DNA of 51,874 bases, from NCBI GenBank assembly GCA_947381965.1, contig CANCXX010000031.1, positions 1 to 51,874 on the forward strand. The letters are read 5' to 3'. Both the position numbers and the translations under genes were made by a program. Numbering within the stretch: position 1 is the first letter of the stretch; every line of letters starts with the position of its first letter. Below are positions 27,376 to 37,715 of the stretch, in pieces. This DNA comes from an uncultured bacterium (lineage in GTDB: Bacteria; Bacillota; Clostridia; Lachnospirales; Lachnospiraceae). The notes under the pieces are model-generated. The model searched no databases, was not told where the DNA came from, and was given only the letters and a program-made list of their open reading frames with translations.

Positions 27376-27496
27376 TTGTTTTGTTCCTCCTCGTCTTTCA
27401 TGGTTTGCCTTAAAACATGTCTTCACACATTCCATAAATACTTTCCTGATGCTCATTTTATCAGAAAAGTGTGTCTATCCTGTGAATATCTATGCT

Positions 27497-27525
27497 ATTT
27501 TACTACAATTAAAATGCTTCGTCAA
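27497..27525 (-). promoter_or_regulatory. Predicted sigma-A promoter of the foldase gene
   Basis: TTGACG (27520-27525), a 17-nt spacer and TAAAAT (27497-27502) on the minus strand, about 120 nt before the foldase ATG. The leader contains a hairpin near 27441-27469 with arms CTTTTCTGAT / ATCAGGAAAG. No gene was found in 27376-27681 apart from this promoter, the leader and the inverted repeat at 27580-27622. Confidence 0.6.
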
Positions 27526-27579
27526 CAACCTCACTGTCGGCTGCAGGAAAATCAACCCTCAGAAGTTCCAGGACAGACC

Positions 27580-27622
27580 AACAGGGGGAACATTACCGCA
27601 GCCTGCAAATGTTCCCCCTGTT
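27580..27622. repeat. 15-bp perfect inverted repeat downstream of leuD
   Basis: Arms AACAGGGGGAACATT (27580-27594) and AATGTTCCCCCTGTT (27608-27622) with a 13-nt loop, 60 nt past the leuD stop. A very stable hairpin in either transcript. On the minus strand the next bases are GGTCTG, so it lacks the T-run of a standard terminator. Confidence 0.75.
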
Positions 27623-27681
27623 TATAAACATTATATTTTCCGTTTTCTTCTTTTTCAGAAAAGTGTTTTAATAGAATTTTA

Positions 27682-28170
27682 TCACTTTTGGTTAATGTAA
27701 TTTATCAGACCTTCCGCATCAATAATCTTCTGCATAAATTCCGGAAATGCCTGCCCTTTAAACTGTGTTCCTTTTGTGAGATTTTTTATAATGCCTGAAT
27801 CGAAATCCACCATCACTTCATCTCCTGCCTCAATCCCTTCGGATGCTTCCGGACATTCTATAATAGGAAGTCCTATGTTAATTGCATTTCTATAAAAAAT
27901 TCTTGCAAAGGTTTCTGCAATCACACAGCTTACCCCTGCCGCTTTTATAGCAATAGGCGCATGTTCTCTGGAAGAACCACAGCCAAAATTTTTATCTGCT
28001 ACGATAATATCCCCCTCTTTTACCTTTTTTATAAAATCTTTATCTATGTCTTCCATACAATGAGAGGCAAGCTCCGCCGGGTCGGAAGAATTTAAGTATC
28101 TGGCGGGAATGATTACATCCGTATCTACATTATCACCATATTTAAAAACAATTCCTTTTGCTGCTTTCAT
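27682..28170 (-). CDS. leuD: 3-isopropylmalate dehydratase small subunit
   Basis: Small subunit of the isopropylmalate isomerase that converts 2-isopropylmalate to 3-isopropylmalate in leucine synthesis; the 162-residue size and the [16 protein letters not shown] and [10 protein letters not shown] motifs are typical of the class found in Clostridia and archaea. The ATG at 28170 (with AAAGGA upstream) is preferred over the frame start at 28197. It is 99 nt downstream of leuC. A related enzyme acting on methylmalate or homoaconitate-type substrates is possible, but the neighbouring ilv genes support leucine synthesis. Confidence 0.93.
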   Translation of the reverse strand: MKAAKGIVFKYGDNVDTDVIIPARYLNSSDPAELASHCMEDIDKDFIKKVKEGDIIVADKNFGCGSSREHAPIAIKAAGVSCVIAETFARIFYRNAINIGLPIIECPEASEGIEAGDEVMVDFDSGIIKNLTKGTQFKGQAFPEFMQKIIDAEGLINYINQK

Positions 28171-28269
28171 GTCTATTATCCTTTCTGATTCACCCAAAAA
28201 TCTTTTCCCTGGATCTGATATTTTGCTTTATTAAAGCTGAGCACATTTCAAGTGTCCGCATACTGGTTA

Positions 28270-29532
28270 TTATAACTGGCAGGGGCAGGATATTTTCCCC
28301 GTAACGGCACTTGCCGCTGCAACGGCAGGACCTGCTAAATATATTTCAGAATCCACATGACCCATACGTCCCACAAAATTGCGGTTGGTGGTGGAAACGC
28401 ATTTCTCTCCCTTTGCCAAAATTCCCATATATCCCCCAAGACATGGCCCGCAGGTAGGCGTACTGACCACAGCGCCAGCTTCTATAAAAATTTTAAGAAG
28501 TCCTTCTTCCATTGCCTGCAAATATATTGACTGGGTAGCCGGAATTATTATACAGCGCACTCCTTTTGCCACATGCCGTCCTTTTAAGACTTCCGCTGCA
28601 GTGCGCATATCCTCTATCCGTCCATTGGTGCAGGAGCCAATCACCACCTGGTCAATCTTAATCTCCTCTTTGATTTCATCAATGGTTTTTGTATTTTCAG
28701 GAAGATGAGGAAATGCAATGGTTGGGCGAAGAGTGCTTAAATCAATGGTATATTCCTCATCATAAACAGCGTCCGCATCTGCTTCATAAATGGTATAAGG
28801 TTTTACGGAATGTTCCTTCATATAGGAAACTGCCAGTTCATCTACAGGAAAAATACCGTTTTTGCCTCCTGCTTCAATTGCCATATTTGCAATAGTAAAA
28901 CGGTCATCCATTGTTAGGTTTTTAATCCCTTCCCCTGTAAATTCCATTGATTTATACAGAGCGCCGTCCACTCCAATCATCCCTATAATATGTAAAATAA
29001 CATCCTTTCCGCCGACCCATTTATCAGGCTTTCCTGTGAGATTAAATTTAATAGCCGAAGGCACCTTAAACCAGGCTTTTCCAGTAGCCATTCCCGCCGC
29101 CATATCCGTACTTCCCACTCCTGTGGAAAAGGCTCCCAGCGCGCCATATGTGCAGGTATGGGAATCAGCGCCGATAATTACATCTCCTGCCACTGTAAGA
29201 CCCTTTTCCGGTAAAAGGGCATGTTCAATCCCCATTTCACCCACTTCAAAATAATTCGTAATCTGATTGCGGAGGGCAAATTCCCTGACACACTTACAAT
29301 GCTCTGCAGACTTGATATCTTTATTGGGGACAAAATGATCCGGAACAAGAGCAATCTTATCCTTATCAAAGACCCCCTCCACTTTCATTTTTTCCATTTC
29401 CTTAATTGCCACCGGACTTGTAATATCATTGCCCAGAACCAGATCCAAATCCGCTTCAATAAGCTGTCCCGCCATAACCATATCCAGTCCGGCATGAGCT
29501 GCTAAAATCTTCTGGGTCATTGTCATTCCCAT
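28270..29532 (-). CDS. leuC: 3-isopropylmalate dehydratase large subunit
   Basis: Large subunit with the 4Fe-4S cluster of isopropylmalate isomerase. The cluster cysteines are in GSCTNGR and [19 protein letters not shown] and GVGSTDMA are also conserved. At 420 residues it is the short LeuC type. AGGAGG lies 9 nt before the ATG. It is transcribed divergently from a LysR gene, with about 130 nt of leader after the predicted promoter. The two first internal Met residues (codons 3 and 5) are alternative starts. Confidence 0.93.
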   Translation of the reverse strand: MGMTMTQKILAAHAGLDMVMAGQLIEADLDLVLGNDITSPVAIKEMEKMKVEGVFDKDKIALVPDHFVPNKDIKSAEHCKCVREFALRNQITNYFEVGEMGIEHALLPEKGLTVAGDVIIGADSHTCTYGALGAFSTGVGSTDMAAGMATGKAWFKVPSAIKFNLTGKPDKWVGGKDVILHIIGMIGVDGALYKSMEFTGEGIKNLTMDDRFTIANMAIEAGGKNGIFPVDELAVSYMKEHSVKPYTIYEADADAVYDEEYTIDLSTLRPTIAFPHLPENTKTIDEIKEEIKIDQVVIGSCTNGRIEDMRTAAEVLKGRHVAKGVRCIIIPATQSIYLQAMEEGLLKIFIEAGAVVSTPTCGPCLGGYMGILAKGEKCVSTTNRNFVGRMGHVDSEIYLAGPAVAAASAVTGKISCPCQL

Positions 29533-29670
29533 AATTTTCTACCTCCTGTTTAAATTCAATCATGTTCTGAAGATTTCTTTTTGTAACACTGATGCAATAC
29601 ATTTTCCCGGACAGCCGCCCAAAATACTGACAGACTGCAGGTGAAAACGACTTATGACGTTCTCTCTAAC

Positions 29671-29699
29671 TGTATAATGATAATATCATAAATATACAA
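29671..29699 (-). promoter_or_regulatory. Predicted leuC promoter with internal palindrome
   Basis: On the minus strand TTGTAT (29694-29699), a 17-nt spacer and TATACA (29671-29676). The spacer contains the 13-bp palindrome ATGATAATATCAT (29677-29689), placed where a regulator could block or bend the promoter. Confidence 0.5.
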
Positions 29700-29730
29700 A
29701 TTTGGGAAATAGTATCTGTTTATATCTTTT

Positions 29731-29764
29731 ATAACTTGAGGTTATTATATTATACTGGTATAAT
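29731..29764 (+). promoter_or_regulatory. Predicted LysR-gene promoter with T-N11-A box
   Basis: TTGAGG (29736-29741), 17-nt spacer and TATAAT (29759-29764) lead into the LysR gene. The -35 sits in the inverted repeat ATAAC-N5-GTTAT (29731-29745), which matches the T-N11-A pattern of LysR-type operators and fits negative autoregulation. Confidence 0.6.
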
Positions 29765-29799
29765 TACAAATAATTATCATTTAAGGAGCTTTACTATAA

Positions 29800-30720
29800 A
29801 TGGAACAAAACCTTAATTTATATCAGATCTTTTATGAAGTAGCCGGATGCCGGAATTTTTCAGTTGCAGCCCAAAAGTTATATATCAGCCAGCCCGCCGT
29901 AAGCAAGTCTATTGCCCGCCTGGAGGAAAGTTTAAATACCACACTCTTTTACCGCTCGTCCCGCGGCGTTACTCTGACCCCGGAAGGGGAACTTTTATGT
30001 AAACATGTGGAACAGGCGCTTTTTTCCTTAAAATCCGGTGAAGAACAAATTCGGGCATCACTTTCCCAAAAAATAAGCCATCTTTCCATTGGCATAAGCG
30101 CTACCCTTTGTAAATATATTCTGCTACCCCTTTTAAAATCTTTTATTGCAGATAACCCCAACATTAAAATAACCATTTGCTGTCAGTCGACTTTTGATAC
30201 CATTTCTTCCCTCCAAAATGGAACCATAGACATAGGTCTGGTGGGTATTTCTGCGCAGAAAGTTTCAGAAAACAACCGGGCCATTACGTATCTTCCTTTA
30301 AAAAACATTGAAGATATTTTTGTAGCTTCAGAAGGATATCTTGCTCCCTTTTACAACAAATACAAAGGGGAACTGCACGAGAACGAAGAATTCTTTCATG
30401 AGGCATCGTTTATCATGCTGGATAAAGAGAATATTTCCAGGAAGCATGCGGACACTTTTTTAGCGGCGCACCAGCTTACTCTTTATCAGATTATTGAGGT
30501 CAATAATATGGATCTATCCATTGAATTTGCAAAAGCAGGCCTTGGAATCGCCTGTGTAATTGGGAATTTTGTGGAGAAAGATATCCAACAGGGAAATCTC
30601 CGTGAACTGAAATTAGGCCATAAGATTCCCAAACGCCAGATTGGATTTGCCTACACATCAAAGACTCCTTTGTCGGAGGCAATGAATACACTTATACAGT
30701 ATTATCAGGCATGGAGATAA
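29800..30720 (+). CDS. LysR-family transcriptional regulator
   Basis: A 306-residue regulator with an N-terminal winged helix-turn-helix (about 1-60, with NFSVAAQKLYISQPAVSKSI and a LFYRSSRGVTLTPEG wing), a linker helix and a two-subdomain co-inducer-binding domain (about 90-300). GGAGC is upstream of the ATG. It lies divergent from leuC and is followed, after a terminator, by ilvC on the other strand, so it is a likely regulator of leucine or branched-chain synthesis. The effector is not known; isopropylmalate, as for LeuO/LeuR-type proteins, is only a guess. Confidence 0.9.
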   Translation: MEQNLNLYQIFYEVAGCRNFSVAAQKLYISQPAVSKSIARLEESLNTTLFYRSSRGVTLTPEGELLCKHVEQALFSLKSGEEQIRASLSQKISHLSIGISATLCKYILLPLLKSFIADNPNIKITICCQSTFDTISSLQNGTIDIGLVGISAQKVSENNRAITYLPLKNIEDIFVASEGYLAPFYNKYKGELHENEEFFHEASFIMLDKENISRKHADTFLAAHQLTLYQIIEVNNMDLSIEFAKAGLGIACVIGNFVEKDIQQGNLRELKLGHKIPKRQIGFAYTSKTPLSEAMNTLIQYYQAWR

Positions 30721-30776
30721 GCTTTAAACCTATTTAATATATTTTGCATTTTCCTGAGAGATGTATAAAATGAAAA

Positions 30777-30808
30777 ACAGGCAGCCAGCCCAATAGCTGA
30801 TTGCCTGT
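30777..30808. terminator. Terminator between LysR gene and ilvC
   Basis: ACAGGCA / TGCCTGT arms with an inner CAGC / GCTG pairing; the minus strand runs into TTTTTC and the plus strand into CTTTT. Serves ilvC, whose stop is at 30816, and probably the LysR gene. Confidence 0.75.
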
Positions 30809-30815
30809 CTTTTCC

Positions 30816-31862
<1,047 letters not shown>

Positions 31863-31928
31863 TTACGAGGTTATTAATTTAATATGTTTTTGAAAGCTGT
31901 GTCTATATAGGAAGCATAGCTTTTCATC

Positions 31929-31957
31929 ATTATATACCCACTGTATATTACAGATAA
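31929..31957 (-). promoter_or_regulatory. Possible ilvC promoter
   Basis: TTATCT (31952-31957), 17-nt spacer and perfect TATAAT (31929-31934) on the minus strand, overlapping the end of the second ilvN. The -35 is weak. Confidence 0.35.
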
Positions 31958-32445
31958 GTAACGTTTTCTGTCCCTCTTCCCAGACCTGCAATGCCGGTCC
32001 TTGCCAGTTCCAATATTTCATATCCTTCCAAAAGATTAATAAAAGCGTCAATCTTTGCCTGATCTCCGGTAAGCTCCACAATCAAACTGTCAGAAGCCAC
32101 ATCAATAATCTTTGCACGGAAGATATCGGCAACAGAAATTACTCCTTGTCTTTGTTCGCTGTTTGTTCTCACTTTAATTAGTGCAAGCTCCCGGTAAACA
32201 CTGTTTTCCGGTGCAAGCTCCTTAATATCTCTTACATCCACCAGTTTGGCTACCTGCTTTTCAATCTGGTCAAGAATTTCATCATCGCCTGAGGCAACAA
32301 TCGTAATCCGGGTAAAACGTGGGTCTGCTGTAAGACCGGCCGTAATACTTTCAATATTATAGCCTCTTCTCGAAAAAAGACCGGAAATCCGGCTAAGTAC
32401 ACCAGAGGTATTATCCACCAAAAGCTGAAAAACTTTCTTGCGCAA
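31948..32445 (-). CDS. ilvN: Acetolactate synthase regulatory small subunit (copy 1)
   Basis: Regulatory ACT-domain subunit of acetohydroxyacid synthase, conferring feedback control (usually by valine) and full activity on the IlvB catalytic subunit. The ACT core is typical: VDNTSGVLSRISGLFSRRGYNIES, ITIVASGDD, EKQVAKLVDV, and a C-terminal domain ending VELTGDQAKIDAF and ELARTGIAGLGRG. It starts with TTG and has AGGAGG 8 nt upstream. It is 63 nt downstream of a second, diverged ilvN-like gene. This copy is closer to the canonical IlvN/IlvH sequence. Confidence 0.93.
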   Translation of the reverse strand: MRKKVFQLLVDNTSGVLSRISGLFSRRGYNIESITAGLTADPRFTRITIVASGDDEILDQIEKQVAKLVDVRDIKELAPENSVYRELALIKVRTNSEQRQGVISVADIFRAKIIDVASDSLIVELTGDQAKIDAFINLLEGYEILELARTGIAGLGRGTENVTYL

Positions 32446-32508
32446 TTTTTCATCCTCCTAAACATTTAAAAATTATTTTAACAATTTACCACGGAAAAGT
32501 CAACTTTA

Positions 32509-32994
32509 TTAATCCGTTTCATTGCATTTCTGAAGGGCAAGCGTTCCGGTACGCGCCACTTCCACAATACTGACAGATTTAAACATACTGATTAAAAGCT
32601 GGATGCGCTCCGGTGTGTCACACATCTGTATCAGCATCAGGTTTTTGGACATATCCACAATCTGGGCTTTCATTATTCCGCAGACCTCCATAATATCCCG
32701 GCGGTTGCTTTTATTATATTTAACCTTCATAAGAAGCAGCTCCCTGCTGACGCTGTTCATCTCATCAAACGTTTTTACTTTGATAACATCCAGTTTTTTG
32801 TTGAGCTGTTTTTCTATCTGTTCAATGGTACGCTTATCCCCGCTGCTTACAATTGTCATGCAGGATACTGCCGGGTCATCCGTTTCCCCTACCGCAAGGG
32901 AGTCAATGTTAAAACAGCGACGTGAAAACAACCCTGCCACTTTACAAAGCACACCGGACTGGTTTTCAACCAGAACCGAATAAATCTTTTTCAT
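32509..32994 (-). CDS. Acetolactate synthase small subunit-like, ACT domain (copy 2)
   Basis: A diverged second small-subunit-type protein (161 residues). It keeps the ACT fold segments (LVENQSGVLCKVAGLFSRR, MTIVSSGD, QIEKQLNKKLDVIKV) and the RELLLMKV strand, but differs from the neighbouring copy at many positions, including CFNIDSL for the usual YNIESI and a C-terminal half (MFKSVSIVEVARTGTLALQ) shared mainly in outline. GGAGG lies 8 nt before the ATG, 37 nt after the ilvB stop. It could bind a different amino acid or form a mixed regulatory complex; this is inference. Confidence 0.85.
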   Translation of the reverse strand: MKKIYSVLVENQSGVLCKVAGLFSRRCFNIDSLAVGETDDPAVSCMTIVSSGDKRTIEQIEKQLNKKLDVIKVKTFDEMNSVSRELLLMKVKYNKSNRRDIMEVCGIMKAQIVDMSKNLMLIQMCDTPERIQLLISMFKSVSIVEVARTGTLALQKCNETD

Positions 32995-33031
32995 CTATGC
33001 TTCCTCCTTCTTTTTTTCCCGCAACTTAAAA

Positions 33032-34648
33032 CTATCTTACCAGATCCATTGGGTCAATGATACATTCTAAAAGCACCGTCTCATCTTTTTCAAGAAATTC
33101 ATCCAAAATCTCATCCGCTTTATCCATATTTTCAAGACGGAGAAATTTCATATCATAAGCTGCTGAAAGTTTTCCAAGATCCGGGCTTCCGGAAAGGTCT
33201 ACAACTGAATAATTATCCTTGTAGTTGTAATGCTGGAACTCCCTTACCATTCCCAGATAGTTATTCTTAAGGACGATAACTTTAACCGGAATATCATGCT
33301 GGCGCATCGTGGCAAGCTCCATCATGGACATCTGAAAAGATCCGTCCCCACAGACAGCAATTACCTGCTTGCTTTTATCTGCCAGCTTCGCCCCCATAGC
33401 CGCCGGAATGGAATACCCCATCGTTCCCATGCCACCGGAAGTTAAAAACCTTCCCTTTTTAACAATATGATATCCGCAGGACCATATTTGGTTCTGTCCC
33501 ACATCAGCAACATAAATACCGTCTTCTTTCATCTTTTCGGAAAGCATGGTTATAAATGCGGCAGGGTCCACATAGGATGGATTTGGATGCCGCCTTTCCA
33601 CCATTGCCCTTCTGTATTCATCCAATTCCGCAATCCACTCTTTATGTTCACAGGTAATATCCTGGGCAAGCAAATCTTCAAAAATATGTTTTGCATCTCC
33701 AACCAGAGGAATTTCAGGCCCAACATTTTTTCCGATTTCTGCAGGATCCACATCAATATGTATCAAAACCTTATTATTTGTAATCAAATCCGGCTGGCTT
33801 ACGGCACGGTCCGCCACTCTTGCCCCCACCATAATCAAAAGGTCAGATTCATTCATGGCGCGGTTTGCATAAAATTTTCCATTATTGCCTACCATGCCAT
33901 AGTAAAGCGGATGTCTGGTTGGCATAGCTCCAATTCCCATCATTGTGGAAACAACCGGAAGCTGATGTTTTTCTGCAAAATCCTGCAGCTCTTTCTCCCC
34001 TCCTGAAAGAAGAATACCGCCGCCGGCACAAATAATCGGCCGTTTTGCCTTGGCAAGCTCTGCAGCCACCTTCTTTATCTGAACAATATTCCCCCTGACT
34101 GTCGGTTTATAAGTACGCATGGAAATGCTTTCCGGGTAAACAAACTTTTTAATCTCCGTATTCTGGATATCAATAGGCACATCAATCAGTACTGGTCCCT
34201 TTCTGCCTGTATTTGCAATGTGGAACGCTTCTTTAAAAATACGCGGAATATCCTCTGCATTTTTGACAAGATAACTATATTTAACAAAAGATTCCACTGC
34301 GCCCGTGATATCCGCCTCCTGAAATACATCACTGCCAATGAGCTCGGAATTTACCTGTCCTGTGATACAGATAAGGGGGATACTGTCTGCAAAAGCTGTG
34401 GCAATTCCGGTAATCACATTGGTAGCCCCTGGGCCGGAAGTTACGGCACAGACGCCTGGTTTTCCCGAAACCCGCGTGAGCCCGCTTGCTGCATGGGCTG
34501 CATTTTGCTCTGTTCTTATAAGTATCGTACGGATAGGGGATTTTAATATACTGTTATAAAAAGGACAAATCGCTACTCCCGGATATCCAAATACATACTC
34601 CACTCCCTCTTCTTCCAAACACTTTACTATCGCATCTGCTCCTATCAT
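33032..34648 (-). CDS. ilvB: Acetolactate synthase catalytic subunit
   Basis: Thiamin-diphosphate enzyme that condenses two pyruvates to 2-acetolactate, or pyruvate with 2-oxobutyrate, the first step of branched-chain synthesis. RTEQNAAHAASG has the catalytic Glu near residue 47; GPGATNVITGIATA follows, and CGDGSFQMSM with the LKNNYLGMV segment forms the Mg-ThDP motif. The 538-residue length is slightly short but complete. AAGGAG and GGAAGG are upstream of the ATG. It follows a small membrane-protein gene by 26 nt, so the transcript may start further upstream, in or before metH. Confidence 0.95.
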   Translation of the reverse strand: MIGADAIVKCLEEEGVEYVFGYPGVAICPFYNSILKSPIRTILIRTEQNAAHAASGLTRVSGKPGVCAVTSGPGATNVITGIATAFADSIPLICITGQVNSELIGSDVFQEADITGAVESFVKYSYLVKNAEDIPRIFKEAFHIANTGRKGPVLIDVPIDIQNTEIKKFVYPESISMRTYKPTVRGNIVQIKKVAAELAKAKRPIICAGGGILLSGGEKELQDFAEKHQLPVVSTMMGIGAMPTRHPLYYGMVGNNGKFYANRAMNESDLLIMVGARVADRAVSQPDLITNNKVLIHIDVDPAEIGKNVGPEIPLVGDAKHIFEDLLAQDITCEHKEWIAELDEYRRAMVERRHPNPSYVDPAAFITMLSEKMKEDGIYVADVGQNQIWSCGYHIVKKGRFLTSGGMGTMGYSIPAAMGAKLADKSKQVIAVCGDGSFQMSMMELATMRQHDIPVKVIVLKNNYLGMVREFQHYNYKDNYSVVDLSGSPDLGKLSAAYDMKFLRLENMDKADEILDEFLEKDETVLLECIIDPMDLVR

Positions 34649-34674
34649 CTTCTTTTCCTTCCACTCCTTTTTAT

Positions 34675-35082
34675 CTAAAATAAATTGAAAAACTTAGCCA
34701 GAGGCGCAACCACATCTCCCAGGTTTTTTATTGCACTGTTAAGTCCTTCAAAATCCACTGCTTCTATTTTTTCCATAACGGCCGCCACTGTTTCCGCATT
34801 TTCCGTTATAAAAGTATCCATATTATCTCCCATTTCTGTGATAGAGTCACTCATAGCTGTTATGCTGGCAATTGCAGTATCTGCAAGGGATATTGTCTCA
34901 GATGCCTTTGCCATAACCTCATTTGCCTGTGAAACCATCCTAAGCGCCTCTGGCAGTATAACTGCCAGACATATTATAAGCGCTGCTGCTGTCACAACAG
35001 ATGCAAGCGTCCTGATTCTTGCATAAAAAAGCTGTTTTCTGGAATTTTTAACCAGTTCCTCCATCAGTGCATTATCACTCAT
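34675..35082 (-). CDS. Membrane-anchored coiled-coil protein (135 aa)
   Basis: No family recognised. A cytoplasmic segment (1-25) leads to one membrane helix (about 27-48, TLASVVTAAALIICLAVIL) and then a long alanine-, serine-, isoleucine- and glutamate-rich helix (about 50-120), similar in texture to the coiled coils of methyl-accepting proteins but without a signalling motif. GGGGGA lies 6 nt before the ATG. It sits between metH (65 nt) and ilvB (26 nt) on the same strand. Whether it is linked to either pathway is unknown. Confidence 0.55.
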   Translation of the reverse strand: MSDNALMEELVKNSRKQLFYARIRTLASVVTAAALIICLAVILPEALRMVSQANEVMAKASETISLADTAIASITAMSDSITEMGDNMDTFITENAETVAAVMEKIEAVDFEGLNSAIKNLGDVVAPLAKFFNLF

Positions 35083-35147
35083 ATTTATTCCCCCTGTTCC
35101 TCTCCGGACTTATCATCTGTCCAATTAGCCGATAACCCGGATATATT

Positions 35148-37610
35148 TCATGCTTCCATGCCAAGAAGATATTTTGCCACTTTTACTGCTTCCGCCGCAT
35201 CCCTTGAATAGCCGTCTGCTCCAATTTCTTTTGCATATTCCGGCGTAATGACAGCGCCTCCAATCATAATTCTGGCTTTTACCTGTTTTTCCTTTGCATA
35301 ATCCACTACCCGTTTCATTTCCTGCATGGTGGTTGTCATTAGGGCAGAAAGAGCAATTATCTGTGCCTTTTGTTTGATTGCTTCTTCAATAATCGTTTCC
35401 TTTGGTACATCTTTTCCCAGATCAATCACATGAAAGCCATAATTCTTTAACATAAGCGCCACAAGATTTTTTCCGATATCGTGAATATCGCCTGCTACTG
35501 TGGCAATAACCACCACGGGCATTTCTTCCGCCTGTATATCCCTGGAAAGGAAGGGCTCCAAAAATTCGATGGAAAGCTTCATCGCCTCAGCACTGGCAAT
35601 AAGCTGGGGAAGAAAATATTTACCCTTATCAAAAAGCTCCCCAACCTGGTTAATCGCAGGAAGTAGCAACTCATTTAAAATACCGGAAGCCTCCGCTCCC
35701 TGCTCTAATTCCTCTTTCGTGTGAGCTTTTATCTGAGTTCTGTTCCCTTTCAAAACATCCTGATAAATCTGGTTCCCGGAAATTTCCTCTCTTTTGGTAT
35801 TTTCTTCTATGACAGCCCGGTGCTTCTCTGTTGCAGCCACTGACGCCTTAACGGGAACTGGCATTTTTTCTTTATATAATTCCATGCGTTCAATATAGCG
35901 GATATCTCCAAATTCCTTATTCATCAAAAGATCACTGGCATAAGCCATATTCAAAAGTAAATCCTGGGAAGGATTCGCAATCGCCATAGTCAGTCCTTCA
36001 TTCACTGCCATGGTAAGAAAGGCGGCGTTTACAAAACTTCTCTCTGGCAGGCCAAAAGAAATATTGGATAACCCACAGATAGTTGCAAATCCCTTTTCCT
36101 TACAATAACGAATGGTTTCAAGAACTTCTCCTGCTGCTGCCGGATTTGCCCCCACAGTAGTCACAAGGCCATCTACTATGATATCTTCCTTTTTCATTCC
36201 AAGTTCAATTGCCTTACTGCTTATTTTTTCTATAATATCTGTTTTTTCCTTAAGGCTCTTTGGAAGCCCTTCATCAGATAATGGAAGCAATATAAACATG
36301 GCTCCATACTTTTGGGCAATGGGAAGAAGCTGATTCATTTTTTCCGTTTCCCCTGAAATGGAATTTATTAACGCTCTTCCAGGATATCGGCGAAGGGCTG
36401 CTTCTATGACCTCCACATGGCTGGAGTCAATAGCTAAAGGCAGATTGGAAACCATAGTCACTTCATCTAAAACCTTAAGCAGCATTTCCTTTTCATTAAT
36501 ACCGCTCATGCCCATATTAATATCCAAAAGAGCGGCGCCGCAGGCTTCCTGTTCTTCTGCAAAGGAACGAACCATATCCATCTGCCCTTCCCGTATCTGA
36601 GCCTGCAGTTTCTTTTTTCCGGTAGGATTAATCCGTTCTCCCACTACCATAAAGGGAGAGTTAAGGTCAAAAGCTACTGTTTTTCTCTCGCTGGAAAGAT
36701 ACCGGATATCTGATTTTCTTTTCTCCCTTACTTCTATATCTCTTGTTTCTTCCACCAGTTTCTTAATATATTCTGGCGTAGTACCACAACAGCCGCCTAA
36801 AATAACAGCTCCTGCCGCAGCCACTTTTTTCATCTCCTGCCCGAAGGCTTCGGCACTCATATCATATATCGTTTCTCCTTCGCTGTTTAAACAGGGCATT
36901 CCGGCATTTGGCTTTGCAATAACCGGAAGGGACACTACATCAGAAATATTTTTAACCAGCTCTGCCATTTTATCAGGCCCTGTGGAGCAGTTGGCTCCTA
37001 TGGCACATACGCCCAGTTTTTCTAAAGTTACCGCTGCCGTAACCCCATCTGTGCCATACAGGGTTCTCCCATCAGGCTCAAAAGTAAGGGTTGCCATAAC
37101 TGGCAGGCTGCACACTTCTTTTGCCGCAATAACGGCCGCTCTCGTCTCCTGCAGACTCATCATAGTTTCCACTACCAGTAGATCTGCTCCCGCTTCAAAA
37201 AGCAGCCTTATCTGCTCTTTATAAATACCTATAAGCTCTTCAAAATCCATATTCCCCATTGGAAATAGCTGACGGCCAGTCATTGTTATATCGCCCGCCA
37301 CATAAGCGCTGCTGCCTGCTGCCTGCTTCGAAAGACGGACCAGCCCGGAATTTATCTTTTCAATTTGTTCTTCCAGACCATATTCCATAAGTTTGATGCG
37401 ATTGGCAGTGAACGTTGGCGCATAAATAATATTACTGCCTGCCTCCACATATTCTTCCTGCAATTTTCTTAGTACATCCGGATGCTCCAAAATCCACCTT
37501 TCCGGGCAGCTTCCTGCAGGCATTCCCCGTTTCATCAGATTAGAACCGGTTGCACCATCCAGATACACCAGTCCATTCTCTGTTAACTTCTTAAATTCAT
37601 TAATGTTCAT
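35148..37610 (-). CDS. metH: Cobalamin-dependent methionine synthase, short form
   Basis: Transfers a methyl group from methyltetrahydrofolate to homocysteine through cobalamin. Domains in order: homocysteine-binding (about 1-290; zinc cysteines in IGANCSTG and GGCCGTTPE), pterin-binding TIM barrel (about 310-570), cobalamin cap (about 610-690) and Rossmann-type cobalamin domain (about 690-820) with VAGDIHDIGKNLVALM, containing the DxHxxG motif. At 820 residues it lacks the C-terminal S-adenosylmethionine reactivation domain of E. coli MetH (about 1227 residues), as common in Clostridia that reactivate by a separate protein. The ATG at 37610 follows a weak AAAGGG. Confidence 0.93.
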   Translation of the reverse strand: MNINEFKKLTENGLVYLDGATGSNLMKRGMPAGSCPERWILEHPDVLRKLQEEYVEAGSNIIYAPTFTANRIKLMEYGLEEQIEKINSGLVRLSKQAAGSSAYVAGDITMTGRQLFPMGNMDFEELIGIYKEQIRLLFEAGADLLVVETMMSLQETRAAVIAAKEVCSLPVMATLTFEPDGRTLYGTDGVTAAVTLEKLGVCAIGANCSTGPDKMAELVKNISDVVSLPVIAKPNAGMPCLNSEGETIYDMSAEAFGQEMKKVAAAGAVILGGCCGTTPEYIKKLVEETRDIEVREKRKSDIRYLSSERKTVAFDLNSPFMVVGERINPTGKKKLQAQIREGQMDMVRSFAEEQEACGAALLDINMGMSGINEKEMLLKVLDEVTMVSNLPLAIDSSHVEVIEAALRRYPGRALINSISGETEKMNQLLPIAQKYGAMFILLPLSDEGLPKSLKEKTDIIEKISSKAIELGMKKEDIIVDGLVTTVGANPAAAGEVLETIRYCKEKGFATICGLSNISFGLPERSFVNAAFLTMAVNEGLTMAIANPSQDLLLNMAYASDLLMNKEFGDIRYIERMELYKEKMPVPVKASVAATEKHRAVIEENTKREEISGNQIYQDVLKGNRTQIKAHTKEELEQGAEASGILNELLLPAINQVGELFDKGKYFLPQLIASAEAMKLSIEFLEPFLSRDIQAEEMPVVVIATVAGDIHDIGKNLVALMLKNYGFHVIDLGKDVPKETIIEEAIKQKAQIIALSALMTTTMQEMKRVVDYAKEKQVKARIMIGGAVITPEYAKEIGADGYSRDAAEAVKVAKYLLGMEA

Positions 37611-37686
37611 AGCACAACCCTTTCGCAAAAGCTTTATGGCGTTTCCTTTATATGCCGTTTGGCTGTATTTTTATATTATCTTTTCA

Positions 37687-37715
37687 ATGTTATCATAAAA
37701 TGGTGCAAACGGCAA
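37687..37715 (-). promoter_or_regulatory. Possible metH promoter
   Basis: TTGCCG (37710-37715), 17-nt spacer and TAACAT (37687-37692) on the minus strand, about 75 nt before the metH ATG. Boxes are weak. No SAM or cobalamin riboswitch structure was seen in the leader. Confidence 0.35.

Noticed and set aside
29533-29670. T-box or leucine leader peptide upstream of leuC
   Set aside because: No AGGGTGGNACCGCG T-box sequence and no Leu-rich short ORF before a terminator was seen.
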